A DNA stretch of 64,000 bases from Odobenus rosmarus divergens (GCF_000321225.1 NW_004451873.1:265204-329203); one strand, 5' to 3'; positions 1 through 12,608 are shown, numbered from the stretch's first letter. Program-made: numbers and translations. The notes: generated by a model not told the origin, from the sequence alone.

Positions 1-47
1 TCTCTCTGTCAAATAAATAAATAAAATCTTTAAAAAAAAAAAATTTT
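1..47 (+). repeat. SINEC tail, cut by window edge
   Basis: The ctctgtcaaataaataaat tail with aaaatctt and poly-A is the 3' end of a carnivoran CAN-SINE whose body lies left of the window. Confidence 0.85.
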
Positions 48-1134
48 AAGGTTTAGCTTTCCATTATAAAAATTATAAGCAAACACACACACAATTCATC
101 CCTACGCCTCTTCTTTAGATTAAATAGTAACATACTGAAAAACACCTCCAAAGCCTACAATCTTAACCATTAGGTACCATGTTTCTGAGGAAGTGCTATA
201 TTTCCTTGAGTCTAAAGGATTGAAACTCCCCCTAAGGCAGAGTAAGTAATTCTGGAAAACATAGCAAAGTCCTCTTCAAAAAAATCTAATTAATATAACT
301 TTAGTATGCATTTTTAGTAAACAGATTTTCAAAGACTATTAGAAAAATATCACAATGTTCAATTCATCATTTACTTTTCCCTTTCATGAATTATAAAATA
401 TTGCCTCTAAAATGTTCTTGGGATTTTAACTTCTCTGTAGCTTGTATTCACACCAATTATACACAATGTAAGAGCAGATGTTTGTGGTTGGGAAGTTAAA
501 TTGATAACCAGAGAGCAAATGAGTCAATTACCATAAGAAAATAAGCGTTGTAATGGAAGATTATGCATTTTGTTACCAAAGAGATAATTAAGCTTCAAAT
601 TCTCTTTGACAGCTCCCTATTCCTTTTAATGCCATTATCATTACAAGAATAATTTTAATTGCTAAATGCACAAGTAGAATTTAATACTAAAACGTATTAT
701 ACTTGCAAAATTCTTTTACTGGAAACATCACTTAATTCCATCTCTGTTTTGCAACGCTGGAAATTGCCACTTAATTCAAACAGAAAACAATGTAGGGCCA
801 ACACCAATGTTTCAAGGTTACTTTATTATGCTGTTATTTGGAAGATTATAACAGTTTTCATTTACATTAGCTCTGCATTGTTGGAATTTCTATTGTTTGA
901 TTTTAAAGGTTTAAGCATTGGCATTCTTAAAAAGCTCTTTAAGTAGAGAAATAAATAAATTCTGTCCATTTTATGTTAAACTGCACACTTGCTGTTTTTA
1001 AGCTTCTTTTCAATAATTCACAAATTACATGTAAGTTCTTAAAAAAAAACTAATAAAACATAAGCATTTTAACAGTCTTAAATCCCTTCAGGATTTTGTT
1101 TGACAATCTAATCACAAGTCTGCTGTAAGTACTG

Positions 1135-1176
1135 GCTCAGACGAGATCGGGCGTGTTCAGGGTGGTATGGCCGTAG
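1135..1176 (-). pseudogene. 5S rRNA 5'-end fragment (pseudogene)
   Basis: On the minus strand this reads ctacggccataccaccctga and continues through gaacacgcccgatctcgtctga. That is the first ~42 nt of vertebrate 5S rRNA with about one mismatch. The rest of the gene, including the internal promoter (about nt 50-97), is absent, so it cannot be a functional 5S gene. The flanks do not resemble a 5S repeat unit. It is probably a retroposed or otherwise captured fragment. Confidence 0.85.
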
Positions 1177-1394
1177 CGGCTCAACTAACAAAGCAAAAGT
1201 ACATTAGAGCCCTCCAACATTTCTTAAGAAAGCTTCTCATTCCATTGAAGGTGAATCGGTTTTCCTTAATCTCCAGAAGGAAAGAGGAGAAATTATAATT
1301 ATGAAGGAACATTCTGAACACAGTTGCCACATGACTTTGAAATTATATTTCTATCCTTCCCGTATCTCTAGCTTCATCGCATTTCCTTAACTCT

Positions 1395-1560
1395 ATCCCT
1401 CAATTTAGCTAAAACTTAACTCATCCTTCAGACCTTAACCAAAAACACTTCCTGACCCACTTCTCCTCTGATTCTTGGCCATCACTGCCCTATTTACCAT
1501 TAAAACCCCAATGGCCTAAACCATAACAGAGGCTCAATGTGTATTTGTTGAAATAGTTAC
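1395..1560 (-). repeat. L2-like LINE 3' fragment
   Basis: The wording (cttcctgaccca, then ggctcaatgtgtatttgttgaa) resembles the minus-oriented tip of L2. It is strongly decayed and recognised by eye only. Confidence 0.35.
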
Positions 1561-2324
1561 TTGAATTCGAAAACTTCCATTAATCGGCACTATAAGAGAA
1601 AAGATGTTCAGCATAAGAATTTTTTCAAGGATTCTCAAGTTTCTCACGGATTTATTGTTTTATACCATTGTTTCTCCAACAGGAGTTCATAAATTTATTC
1701 CTTACTATATGTGAATTTTCTGCATGAGTTTTAAAATTTGCTTTTAAATGTTTATGATAATGTGAAGTTTTAATACGCATGTTATTTTAGCATTCACATT
1801 CATGTTTATGTTTACCAGTTGACTCTGTAGTCACAGAATTCAAACCCAATGCAATGTTTCTCAAACTTGGGGTCTTACAGTCCTTTCAGACCTTAAATTT
1901 GAGAAACTGTGCTCTACACGTAATTTTTTTTTATTTTGAAGAATTCACGAAAGTCTTTACTAAATACAGGCTCCCCTTCCTTAACAAGGTTGAACATACT
2001 TAATCTTTGCATGGTGTCACAATATTACTATGGTGAACACTAACTGTGTACCACACCTAGACAGAGAAGTTATGAAGGCCTCAAGGACAATTACTTTCAC
2101 TTGGTACCATAAATACACTAAAAATGCTCCCTAAATAGGTGAACTCAATTTGTAAAGCCTTGTAGCAGCATACAAATGACTTAGGATGAGGTATCTCTGA
2201 GTGAGATCCACAGACTATTTGAAGAACTACACAAAGTTGAGTATTGGACCTGAGAAAAATGTTGAGTAGTTGGGCCTCACACCACATGCTTGAGAACTGC
2301 AAAAGATGAGGTCACAAAACCCGC

Positions 2325-2507
2325 ATTTTTTTTTATTTTATTATTGTTAATCACCATATATTACATTAGTTTTTGATGTAGTGATCCATGATTCATTGTT
2401 GCGTATGACACCCAGTGCTCCACGCAGAACGTGCCCTCTTTAATACCCATCACCAGGCTAACCCATCCCCCCACCCCTTCCCCTCTAGAACCCTGTTTGT
2501 TTCTCCA
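2325..2507 (-). repeat. L1 3' UTR end
   Basis: Poly-T is followed by tcaccatatattacattag, cccagtgctccacgcagaac and taatacccatcaccaggct. This is the reversed 3' end of a carnivoran L1, the same wording as at 39098-39290. It is 5'-truncated. Confidence 0.85.
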
Positions 2508-2949
2508 AAACCTGCACTTTAACAAGCTCTCTCAGATTACTCTCAGCCATGCTGAAGTGGGAGAACCCTGCATTAGGGGTCACTGAAAGAGATGACTATA
2601 TACATCATCACAATTTATATACACAGAGAGGTCCCCAATTCTTGTGCCTTCTGGGACCACTGAATTCATTCATCTGCTCAATCACTGAACAAATATTTAA
2701 TAAGCTACAAGTTACAAAGACATTTTAGTGGATGCTGTGAGGGAGACTGATAATAAAGACATGCTTAGTAAGTGTTATATAGATGGGAATTCAAAAGAGA
2801 GAGCTATAACTAAGTACTGATGCATTGAGGAATATACAGAAGATTGGTCCAGTGGTTACCTCACAAGAGGATAACTGGGAAACTGGAAAATAAAGAGAGA
2901 TGGACAGTGACTTGTTACCATATACTTTTTCCCTCAGATTTTAAAACTA

Positions 2950-3735
2950 TGGTAAAATAAACATTATAGAAAATATATAGTCTTAACCATTTTTAAGTGT
3001 ACAGTTCAGTGGTATTAAGTACATTCACACTGTTGTTCAGCCATCTCCATCACCCATCTCCAGAACTCTTTTCATCTTGTAAAACTGAAACTCTATACCC
3101 ATTAAACAGTAACTCCCCTTTCTTTCTTTCCCTCCTAAGCCCCTGGCAACCACCCTTCTGCTTTCTGTCTCTGTAATTCTGACTACTCTAAGCACATCAT
3201 AAGAATTGAATCATACGGTATTTTGTCTTTTTGGGACTGGCTTCTTTCACTTAGCAGAATGTCACGGTGCATCCATGTTATAAAGCATGTGTGAGAACTT
3301 CCTTCCTTTACAAGGCTGAATAACATTCCCCTGTATGTACATACCATGTTTTGCTTGTCCCTTCTTCCACAGATGAACACCTGGGTTGCTTCTAATATTT
3401 TAACTACTGTGAATAATGCTGCTGTGAACATGAATGTACAGTTAACTCCTGGAGATCGTGCTTTCAATTCTTTCTGAGTATATATCCAGGAGTGGAACTG
3501 CTGTATCACACAGTAATTCTATTTTTAATTTATTGAGGAACCACCATACTGTTTTCCGCAGCAGTTACACATTCCCACTAATAGTACAGAAGGGTTCCAA
3601 TCAATTTCTCCACATCCTCACCTGTAACTTGTATTTTCTGTTTTATTTTGTTTTTGAAAGTAGCTATCCTAATTGGTGTGAGGTGGTATCTTATTGCACC
3701 ATATACACTTTTGTACCATTTGATTTTTTCCAGGT
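2950..3735 (-). repeat. Old L1 (L1M) 3' ORF2/UTR remnant
   Basis: The motifs gtacagttcagtggtattaa, cacccatctccagaactctt, tttcacttagcagaatgtc and aattctatttttaatttattg are hallmarks of reversed mammalian L1 3' ends. The frame is broken, with stops throughout. Confidence 0.8.
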
Positions 3736-3889
3736 TCACAGACTGCCTATTTAAGAAAATTTTACTAACTACTGGATGGTTTGGATTTGTCTGCTCCCTG
3801 CTTCTCCCTAGTATTATTTCAGCTAGTTCTTTCTGTTGACTGAGAGTGCCCTTTGTTTTCTTTTCTCCTTCTCTACTTTCATCATTTTC

Positions 3890-4360
3890 AAATTTTAAAA
3901 GCTAAGTATTTAATATAGGAGGTGTAAACGATACATAAAAGAAACAGAAAAAAGCCTCCCCTATACTAAGCTCTAAACTACCTGTCAGTACCACTACTCT
4001 CCCCAGAGATAAACACTATTGATATGTTTGGTGTGTAAGCTTCCCAAACTTTTTTTCTATGTTTCAAACACATCTCTCTCTCTTTCACACACACACACTT
4101 TAAAATATAGAATGAATCAGCCAATAAATACTCTTCCGTAACTTGTGTTTCTCTCTTAATAACTCTACATACCAGTATTATGACCATCTCTTTTTTGACA
4201 GCAGCCCAGTGGTCCACAGTCTGATTACAATTTGTTCAATCAGTCTCCTACTAATGGCCATTTAAGGTTGCTTGTAGTTTTTCTATTACAAGTAGTGTTT
4301 TAATATGCATCTTTGTACATATTTGTACATAGATCTTTGTACACATGTCTAAGAGTTTCA
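3890..4360 (-). repeat. Ancient LINE remnant, family not assigned
   Basis: Phrases such as aatggccatttaaggttgct and tgcatctttgtacat resemble reversed L1 ORF2 ends, but divergence is high. A short CA/CT tract lies at about 4075-4100. Confidence 0.4.
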
Positions 4361-4363
4361 GAA

Positions 4364-4938
4364 GCCTAGCCATCAAAAGGAATGAGATCTTGCCATTTGC
4401 AACGACGTGGATGGAACTGGAGGGTGTTATGCTGAGCGAAATAAGTCAATCAGAGAAAGACATGTATCATATGACCTCACTGATATGAGGAATTCTTAAT
4501 CTCAGGAAACAAACTAAGTGTTGCTGGAGTGGTGGGGGGTGGGAGGGATGGGGTGGCTGGGTGATAAACATTGGGGAGGGTATGTGCTATGGTGAGTGCT
4601 GTGCTGAATCACGGATCTGTACCTCTGAAACAAATAATACAATATATGTTAAAAAAAAAAAAGAAGAAGAAGAAGATAGCAGGAGGGGAAGAATGAAGGG
4701 GGGGAAATCGGAGGGGGAGACAAACCATGAGAGACAATGGACTCTGAAAAACAAACTGAGGGTTCTAGAGGGGAGGGGGGTAGGGGGATGGGTTAGCCGG
4801 GTGATGGGTATTAAAGAGGGCACATTCTGCATGGAGCACTGGGTGTTATGCACAAACAATGAATCATGGAACACTACATGAAAAACTAATGATGTAATGT
4901 ATGGTGATTAACATAACAATAAAATTTTTTTTTAAAAA
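4364..4938 (+). repeat. Young 5'-truncated L1 3' end
   Basis: This is the end of ORF2 (atcttgccatttgcaacgac, then gataagtcaatcagagaaag-type wording). It is followed by the G-rich 3' UTR, a (AGA)n stretch at 4653-4677 and the tip gtgttatgcacaaacaatg with an A-rich tail. Its wording matches the copies at 28430 and, reversed, 39098. Confidence 0.85.
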
Positions 4939-4939
4939 A

Positions 4940-5070
4940 GGAGGATACTTGATGTAATGAGCACTGAGTGTTACATGCCACTGATGATCACTAAACACTA
5001 CCCCTGAAACTAATATATTCTATGTTAACTAAACTGAATTTAAATAAAGAATTAAAATTAAATAAATAGT
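4940..5070 (+). repeat. Older L1 3' tip
   Basis: The sequence gatgtaatgagcactgagtg, then cctgaaactaatatattcta and a taaataaa-rich tail, is a second, more diverged L1 end directly after the younger one. Confidence 0.55.
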
Positions 5071-5612
5071 AAATAAACTAATGACAAAGGTTACCACTGA
5101 GAAAGGGGGTAAGGAATGGGAAAGGGGAAATGAAGGAGATTTACTTTGTTGATATGGTTTGAGCCTTTAATAATGTTATTATATTACTTAATTTAAAAGA
5201 AAAATAAAAACCAAACTAATAAACTGAAAAGCTAATAGAAATACAAATTTTTATAAGCAGGAAAAATGATTAATATATTTTTCACTGTCATTCATATTCT
5301 TATACAACCAAAAAAATGTAAATTAAAAAATCTACTTTGCACTACAAAAACAATTAAATACCTGAGACACAAAGGTGCAGAGTCATATCACGTGACCATA
5401 TTCTAAACACTGGAGGAAAAAGACCAAATTAACTTTCATTCTTACAGAGAATGACTTTAAAAAATCATTGTCATATGAGGAGACAATCCCATAAAATACA
5501 GCCAGAACAAATATTATGTAAGTGTATTTAAGACAGTCAAAAAAAAGTGTTATTTTTCTGGATTTCTGTGCTGTTTGTACTTTTGTCAATTCTCTTAGAA
5601 ACTAATTTGTTG

Positions 5613-5788
5613 GGGTGCCTGGATGGCTTAGTCATTAAGCGTCTGCCTTTGGCTCAGGTCATGATCCTGGGGTCCTGGGGTTGAGCCCCGCATCGGGCTC
5701 CCTGCTTCTCCCTCTCCCACTCCCCCTGCTTCTGTTCCCTCTCTTGCTGTGTCTCTGTCAAATAAATAAAATCTTAAAAAAAAAAAAA
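5613..5788 (+). repeat. SINEC (CAN-SINE) with target-site duplication
   Basis: It has the gggtgcctggatggcttag head, the CT-rich body and an AAATAAATAAA/poly-A tail. It is flanked by the perfect 12-bp duplication actaatttgttg at 5601-5612 and 5789-5800. Confidence 0.95.
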
Positions 5789-6781
5789 ACTAATTTGTTG
5801 TGGTTTCTTTTCTCATTGTAAATTACTACTCATTCTGTACCTAATTAGACACTCATTTTCTTTTTCTACTATAATAAAATGTCTTGCCAATAAAGTATCT
5901 CATAATTCCACTGTCCTGTTCCAATTTTTTAAAATTCAGCAGCAACTATTTTCAGTATCCAAAGAAAAAGGCTGAAAAGGAAAATATAATTTGGAGACTT
6001 TCAGAAGCTTTATCCATCAGTAGATTAGTAACAATACCTCCTCTAGAGATTTATAGGAGGAAAGGGAATTAAATTTTGTGGAGTATTAGCTATGAGTCAG
6101 GTATTATAACATATACTTTATCTATTAAATCTCTTTAGAGTCTCAAAATGTAAAGTGCATTTACATGATAAGTATAATTCTGTTATACAATCACTGGGAA
6201 TCAGTCATGCACCCCTGAAAAGGGCTGACAATAACTCTGGCCAATGTAACAACTTGTTTACATTCTCTCACTTGAACACACTAGTGTGATTTGGTGTATA
6301 TCCTGCAGTTCTCTTTGATCTGGAGCTCAGCACCAATGCTTCATAAATAATTTACCTCACAAGTATGGAAATAAAAAATTCTCAAGGGTTTTGAGGAAAT
6401 GGTATTTTATTTCTGCTAATGTAGTCATTAGATTTTGTAATTAGATTTTTAAAAAATACTTATAATTAGATGAAGACTAATATACTGAGCCAATTTAATT
6501 ACTTACTCTAGGTAACAGATATTATGAAACAACAGTTTATGGAGGCAAACATATTTGGAATTGAATTGTAAATTACTGATATTTCATAGCACATTTGACA
6601 TTATTCCTTTGCTTCTTCAAGAGAAATTCAAATACCTATATTGAGAAAAATTTCAAATCTAAAAATAATAGTAGTAGTGATAGCGAAAATTTAACTATTT
6701 CTAAAGACATGTAAAAGCAAAGGCCTGAAATTATTATTAAAATATTAAATTTTCTTTTTAAATTTTTTATTATATATATTT

Positions 6782-6955
6782 TAAAGTTTTATTTATTTAT
6801 TGGGCAGGAGGAGCAGAGGGAGAGGGAAAGAGTCTCAAGCGGACTCCGCGCTGAGCACAGAGCCCAATGCAGGCCTCAATCTCACGACACCAAGACCATG
6901 TCCTGAGCTGAAACCAAGAGTCAGAAGCTTAACCAACTGCACCACCCAGGCACTC
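6782..6955 (-). repeat. SINEC, reversed
   Basis: It starts with a T-rich tail (tttatttatttattggg) and ends in the reversed head caccacccaggcactcc. It is in the same sense as NEO1. Confidence 0.9.
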
Positions 6956-7099
6956 CGGTATTCTAATTTTTCTATTTCCCATGTCTTTCTGGTACCAATA
7001 AATGGACAATTCCTTAACACAATAAAGAATTCTCTAATGTGACTGACAAACAAATGCATCATCTACATATAAAATCAACACTGTTTAGAAAATTTAGAA

Positions 7100-8060
7100 A
7101 ATACCTCACAATGCAAGATACAGAAATGACCAATAAGCAGATGGTAAAATATTCAACATCATTAATCATCAGGGAAATGCAAATTAAAACAATAGAGAGA
7201 TACCATTACCAATCCACCAGGATAACCACAAAGACTGACAATCTTCAGTGCTGGCCAGGATGTGGAGCAAAGAGAATTCACATACACTGTTGGCAGGAAC
7301 ATAAACTGGTACAACCACTTCGGGGAAAGATCAGGCAAAATAGGAATACTCTTTATCAATCTTCAGTGCTGGCCAGGATGTGGAGCAAAGAGAATTCACA
7401 TACACTGTTGGCAGGAACATAAACTGGTACAACCACTTCGGGGAAAGATCAGGCAAAATAGGAATACTCTTTATCAACAAAAAGACAAAGACTCCTAATA
7501 CATGCAACAACATGCTTTGTGGAAGAAGCCTTACATAAACAAACAAACCGATGCCATGATTACATTTATATGAAGCTTTGGAACAGGCAAAACTAATATA
7601 TGCTGGGAAAAAAAAGGGGAGTCGATGCCTTTGGGGTGGTAAGGAGAGGATCTGCAGGGAAGGGACATGAGGGAACTTTCTGCAGTGATGGTAATATTCT
7701 ATATCTCGATAGGGATTTTGGTCATATAGGAATACATATCTCTTAGAACACATTAATAGCACACTAAGACTTGTGCATTTCACAGCATATAAAGCTTACC
7801 TCAAAAGAAAAATTTTTTAAAGAACCACAAACAAGATATTATGCTCTAGTTTAATGATATGAATACTGAAATATTTGGGTACATCTGCCACTTACTCTAA
7901 AATATATCAAAAAATTAAGATGGATGGATAGAGTGACAGACATGTGATACAGCAATTGTCAATTTCCTAATGTCAACTGAATACTCCAAGTGGTGGGTGT
8001 TTGCTGTAAAATTCCTTCAACTTTTTTCATAAAATTTTTCCAACACAGAGAAATGTTGAA
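7100..8060 (+). repeat. Old L1 3' region (L1M)
   Basis: It runs from ggaaatgcaaattaaaacaa and ggccaggatgtggagcaaag through L1 3' UTR-like wording (ttctatatctcgataggga) to about 8060. It contains the 118-bp tandem duplication listed below. Confidence 0.7.
7239..7477. repeat. Perfect 118-bp tandem duplication
   Basis: Bases 7239-7356 and 7357-7474 read identically, starting caatcttcagtgctggccag. The repeat continues for a few more bases to 7477. It lies inside the old L1, so the doubling is much younger than the element. Confidence 0.95.
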
Positions 8061-8217
8061 AAAATTGGAAAAGATTTTTTCCTTAGGAAAAAGACATTCT
8101 TCAACACCCCATCACTCTTAGGACAAGGAAATTACTATGATTAAGAGTTTTGAAAGAAAAAAAAGTACTATCATTTTAAGACAGAAGTAGAAATGGGTGG
8201 TAAAGATCAGCATCTTG

Positions 8218-8399
8218 GAACACCTGGGTGGCTCAGTCAGTTAAGTGATTTCATCTCAGGTCATGATCTCACGGGTAGTGGGATGGAGTCCCCCACTGGG
8301 CTCCATACTCAGTGGGGAGTCTGCTTGAGATTCTCTCTCTCTGTCCCTCCCCCAACTCATGTGCATACTCTCTCTCAAACAAATAAATCTTAAAAAAAA
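8218..8399 (+). repeat. SINEC with target-site duplication
   Basis: This is a CAN-SINE with the head aacacctgggtggctcagtc and an (A)n tail. The 16-bp duplication aaagatcagcatcttg lies at 8202-8217 and 8400-8415, without mismatch. Confidence 0.95.
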
Positions 8400-8589
8400 A
8401 AAGATCAGCATCTTGACAAATGATTTGGTTTTGACAATGACACAGAACACCTAGCTGACCGTAGTCATTTCTCAGTATTTCAAAGCTCACAAGACAAATT
8501 CTGTCCATGTAAATTCTGCTTAGAAACTATAAAAGAAAACAATTTAGGCTTGTGATCATTACTGAATTTTATCTTTTACATAAATATGC

Positions 8590-9130
8590 CATTCTTAAAT
8601 AATATTTTTATTGATGTAAAACTGACATAACCATGTATTACTTTCAGATGTATGTAAGATAATGATTTGATATATGTATTATTGAGAAATGATCACAATA
8701 ATTCTAGAACATCCATCACCACATATAGTTACAAACCGTTTTCTTGTGATGAGAACTCTTAAGATCTGTTCTTAGGAACTTTCAAATATATAATACAGTA
8801 TCATTATGTCACCATGTTATCTATTATATCTCTAGGATTTACTTATAACTAGAAGTTTGTGACTTTTGACCACGTCCACCCATTTCTCACACACATAAAC
8901 ACACAGATACACACACACACACACACACACACCCTCTGACAACCATCAGTCTATTCTCTGTATCTATGAATTCAGGTTTTTTCTGTTTTTGGTTTTTTTT
9001 TTTTTTAGATTCCACGTATCAGTAAGACCATATGGTATTTGTCTTTCTCTGACTTATTTCATTTAGCAAAATGTCCTCAGGGTTCAAACATGTTGAAAAT
9101 GGCAAAAAACAATGTTTAAATAAAGTCTGT
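8590..9130 (-). repeat. L1 3' end with internal CA microsatellite
   Basis: Reversed L1 motifs are present: tattgatgtaaaactgacat, catccatcaccacatatag, ttgtctttctctgacttatt and catttagcaaaatgtcctca. A (CA)n tract occupies about 8887-8933. Confidence 0.75.
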
Positions 9131-9170
9131 TGGCTATTTCTGATGTCAAGAACTCGGTGGGGGCAGAGGG

Positions 9171-9371
9171 GGGCGCCTGAGTGGCTCAGTCATTAAGCGT
9201 CTGCCTTCGGCTCAGGTCATGATCTCAGGGTCCTGGGATGGAGCCCTGCATCAGGCTCCCTGCTCCACGGGAAGCCTGCTTCTCCCTCCCTCCCACTCCC
9301 CCTGCTTGTGTTCCCTCTCTCACTGTGTCTCTCTCTGTTAAATAAATAAATAAAATTAAAAAAAAAAAAAG
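9171..9371 (+). repeat. SINEC
   Basis: It has the head gcgcctgagtggctcagtca, a full CT-rich middle with cccactccccctgcttgtg, and a taaataaataaa/poly-A tail. It is young in appearance; no clear flanking duplication was seen. Confidence 0.95.
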
Positions 9372-11130
9372 AATTCAAGGAATACATTTATCTGTTAAAA
9401 ACAACTAGTGTCATTTCTTCTACTTTCTGAGCAAGAATCACTGAAATCAACTAGACAAGAATGAGTCTCAGAGACAAAGTGGGCACATAATAGTGCAGCT
9501 TTTATCATCCTGGGCTAGAAATGCCTAATTACTTCACTGTGTCACCTACTGTACCCTTGGGGATGAAGACTGCACCCTATTTGCCATTCTGTCTCCAGTA
9601 ATACTAGATTCTGCTTCTGCTTAACTTGCACTAAGTACTGAATAAATATTGCTTGAAAAATATCTCTGATATTACTTTTAAGATAGTCATAGAAATGCTG
9701 TATTTGTAATCACAGATAAGAAAAATATTAACACAAGGAATGGAGGAGATGGGGAATGGAGACCGTCCCCATCCTACTCAGCTTCCTTTGGACTAGTTCC
9801 ATGTTTATCTATTTTACATTTCTTGCTTGCAAAGTAAGCTCCTGAGTTCCCTGCCCCCCGCCACCCCCCGACAAAAAAAAGTTTGAAAAGCACCGACACG
9901 ATCTCACCTTTTGAAATTTCTCTGGACAAAAAGGCCAATAAAGTGTTCATTATCATTACAATGGGGATTGGGCAAACGCAGAACAGATTTAGTTTCATTT
10001 AGCTTTCTGTCAGCTATTCTCAGACTTTAGATCAATGCAGGGCAGTTAGCTTTCAGATATTTCAGATATTGAGGGTAACTGCTGTATTAACAAGATATTC
10101 TTGTTGGGGCAAGATCCCATTCCTGTGTGTAAACTGGGTTTACCTGAAAGTGTCGTCAATAAACACTTAATGGAGGGAGTGGCAGTGGGTAAACAGGGAT
10201 GAAATCTGCACTAAAGAAGAAACTTGTCCTAGCTCTTCTTTCCATTAGGAGATACCTTTCTACTGACCATTCCAGAGCTTCTGAGTTCAATTTTTAGTGA
10301 GAAGGTGGCATTTTCTAATTCATAAAATTGCTCCACTTTTCCTGCTGTTCCTAATTCTGGCTATCATCTCTTTAATGAAGAAAGAGGAAGATAACTAAAA
10401 TTAAGAGAACGGGAAGTTTAAGAGATTCAATATATTTAATATGAGACTTACTGCCAATATGACTAAAATTACTAAAATTCGTTTTGGCAGGGATCTCTTT
10501 ACCAAATCTGGAAAATTCAATAACACCCCTTGAAGTAAAAGAAATAATAAAATAGTAAATATTACATGGAACACATTCCCTCAAAAGGACTGAATACATA
10601 ACAGATTCAAGAAAAGATAGCTAAAATTAATGAATAAGAGACATGGAGTAAGCTAAGCTTGAAATCCTGAGGTCAAGACAGGTATCTTTACTAGGAAGTA
10701 GATTAATGGCAAGGATGACAGCCAAAACTTCTCCCTTGTTTCTGAGCTGTAAAAGGCATGACTTTGCCCATACTGCTATTCTTTTGTTCTTTAAATAAAT
10801 ACTGAAAGATGTTTACTAATATTCCATCCAATCTGCCAGAGTCAACAAGCAGGTACGCAGCATGCATAGACTTAGGTGAGAGCCTAAGAAGCTGGATTGG
10901 GCATAAGAGTGGAGTGTGACTGGCCTGCCTCACACCCTTGGAGCCAAGGGTATCTGGTGATTATGGCATGCAACAAAACCAAAACAGAATGTCATCTAAG
11001 ATGTCCATTTGAATGATCCAAGGAGGAAGTAGAATCTAGGTAAATAGGCAAAAAAGAAATCAAAGAAAGAAACAAATAAAGAGGGTTTAAATAGAAAGGA
11101 AAGATTCTTTGAAACCCAGGGACATTAGCT

Positions 11131-11254
11131 GAGGCACATTTACGAAAGCCAACAAAGCACCAGGCACTGTATTAGGCATCTTTCTTATATCATCACCACA
11201 AAGAAGGCATTCTCATCTCCATTTTACAAATAAGAAAGATGAAGCTCAAGTAAA
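11131..11254 (-). repeat. MIR copy, left arm of an inverted duplication
   Basis: It has MIR core wording (caccaggcactgtattagg, then ctccattttacaaataaga). It matches the reverse complement of 11578-11703 at about 96%, with 4 substitutions and one 1-bp gap by eye. MIR-like sequence continues to about 11300 in this copy only. Confidence 0.85.
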
Positions 11255-11577
11255 CGGATTAATTTCCAAGGTTACATAGCCAGAGAATGGGAAACAGGGA
11301 CACACCTCCAAAAACACAGCTCTCTTCATCATACCATATTCCTTCTATGATATGCAATGCTGATCTCTTAGTGGTCTTATAGAAACCGGGGATCCATTTC
11401 TACACCATGATTCCTGCTTATTTGTCCCACAAAACTTCCTCCTGATTAGGGTCATTTGGTAACATAAAAGCACAATAAAGTTGAGTTCTTCTCATGCTGC
11501 ACTTTGACTAATGCACGAACAATAAACAGGCAGGATCTTCAGGCATATGAATGGCTCTTCTATTTTGCAGCATTTTC

Positions 11578-11703
11578 ATTTACTTGAGCTTCATCTTTCT
11601 TATTTGTAGAATGGAGATGAGAATGCCTTCTTTGTGGTGATGATGTAAGAAGGATGCCTAATACAGTGCCTGGTGCTTTGTTGGCATTTAGTAAATGTGC
11701 CTC
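11578..11703 (+). repeat. MIR copy, right arm of an inverted duplication
   Basis: This is the opposite-strand counterpart of the MIR at 11131-11254, separated by a 323-bp spacer. See that entry for the match. Confidence 0.85.
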
Positions 11704-12029
11704 TCCTGAAGGGGGTTAGTTACCATGGAAATGAGGTTATTGTACTTCAGAATAAATTTACATAACTATTAGAAAATTATTTTAAGCTTGTAAAATATGG
11801 GATTTACCTGAAAGCTAACATGACCACTGAGATGTGATAAAAAATATAAGAAGAACTGCAAACCAATTTAAAATGATTCAGGTCCCAATACAGGATTATA
11901 AAACAATTGTAAAACGATTTCTAATTTACAACAATGGCTTCAAAAATGAAACATCTATGAAGTGAAATTGCGAAATATCACAGATATAGGGAGCAAACTA
12001 TAAAAATGTCCAAACATCTTATCCATTTG

Positions 12030-12390
12030 TCAACAAAAATGTAGTGTCAGGCATTATATTAGGTGCTATGGATCAAAAAGTTGGCACGATGCAGGCCTGT
12101 CCTCATGAAACTCAGTCTGGTAGGAGAGAAAGATAAACAGATTGAAAAAAAAAACCCTTAAATGTGACAAGTGAGAAAGATATATGCAAGGCATATACAC
12201 AAAATCAAAGAAGGTGGGGAGAAGATGGGTGTAAACAATGGGAGTAAAGAGGAGCAAGAATTTCAGAGATTTCTGAGGAAAGCCAGGCAAGAGAGTAGAA
12301 AGAGAAAGACTCTAGGCAGAAGGGACAACACAAAAGAACTAAATGGGGTTTCTAAGAAACTAACTGTTGCCCTTGAAATTAAAATTCCTT
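12030..12390 (+). repeat. L2 fragment
   Basis: L2 5'-like wording is present: gtcaggcattatattaggtg, then tgtcctcatgaaactcagtc and an acagattgaaaa tract. It is decayed; boundaries are approximate. Confidence 0.5.
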
Positions 12391-12403
12391 AAGAAGCAAT
12401 GGC

Positions 12404-12608
12404 AAGGGGCACCTGGGTGTCACAGTTGGTTAAGTTCTTGGTTTTGGCTCAGGTCATGATCTCAGGATCGTGAGATCAAGCCCTGCAGCAGGCTCTGCGC
12501 TCAGCACAGAGTCTACTTGGGATTCTCCCTCCCTCCCCTCTTCCTCTGCCCCTCCCACTCATGCTCTCTCTTTCTCAAATAAATAAATAAAACCTTAAAA
12601 AAAAAAAA
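12404..12608 (+). repeat. SINEC with target-site duplication
   Basis: The head is aaggggcacctgggtgtcac and the tail aaataaataaataaaacc plus poly-A. The duplication aagcaatggc lies at 12394-12403 and 12609-12618. Confidence 0.93.

Noticed and set aside
5613..5700. tRNA-like head with A and B boxes (here and in other SINEs)
   Set aside because: These are the tRNA-derived heads of CAN-SINEs and lack a complete cloverleaf, so they are not tRNA genes.
7331..7783. 150-aa minus-strand open frame
   Set aside because: It is antisense to an old L1 and depends on the tandem duplication; no homology or splice context.
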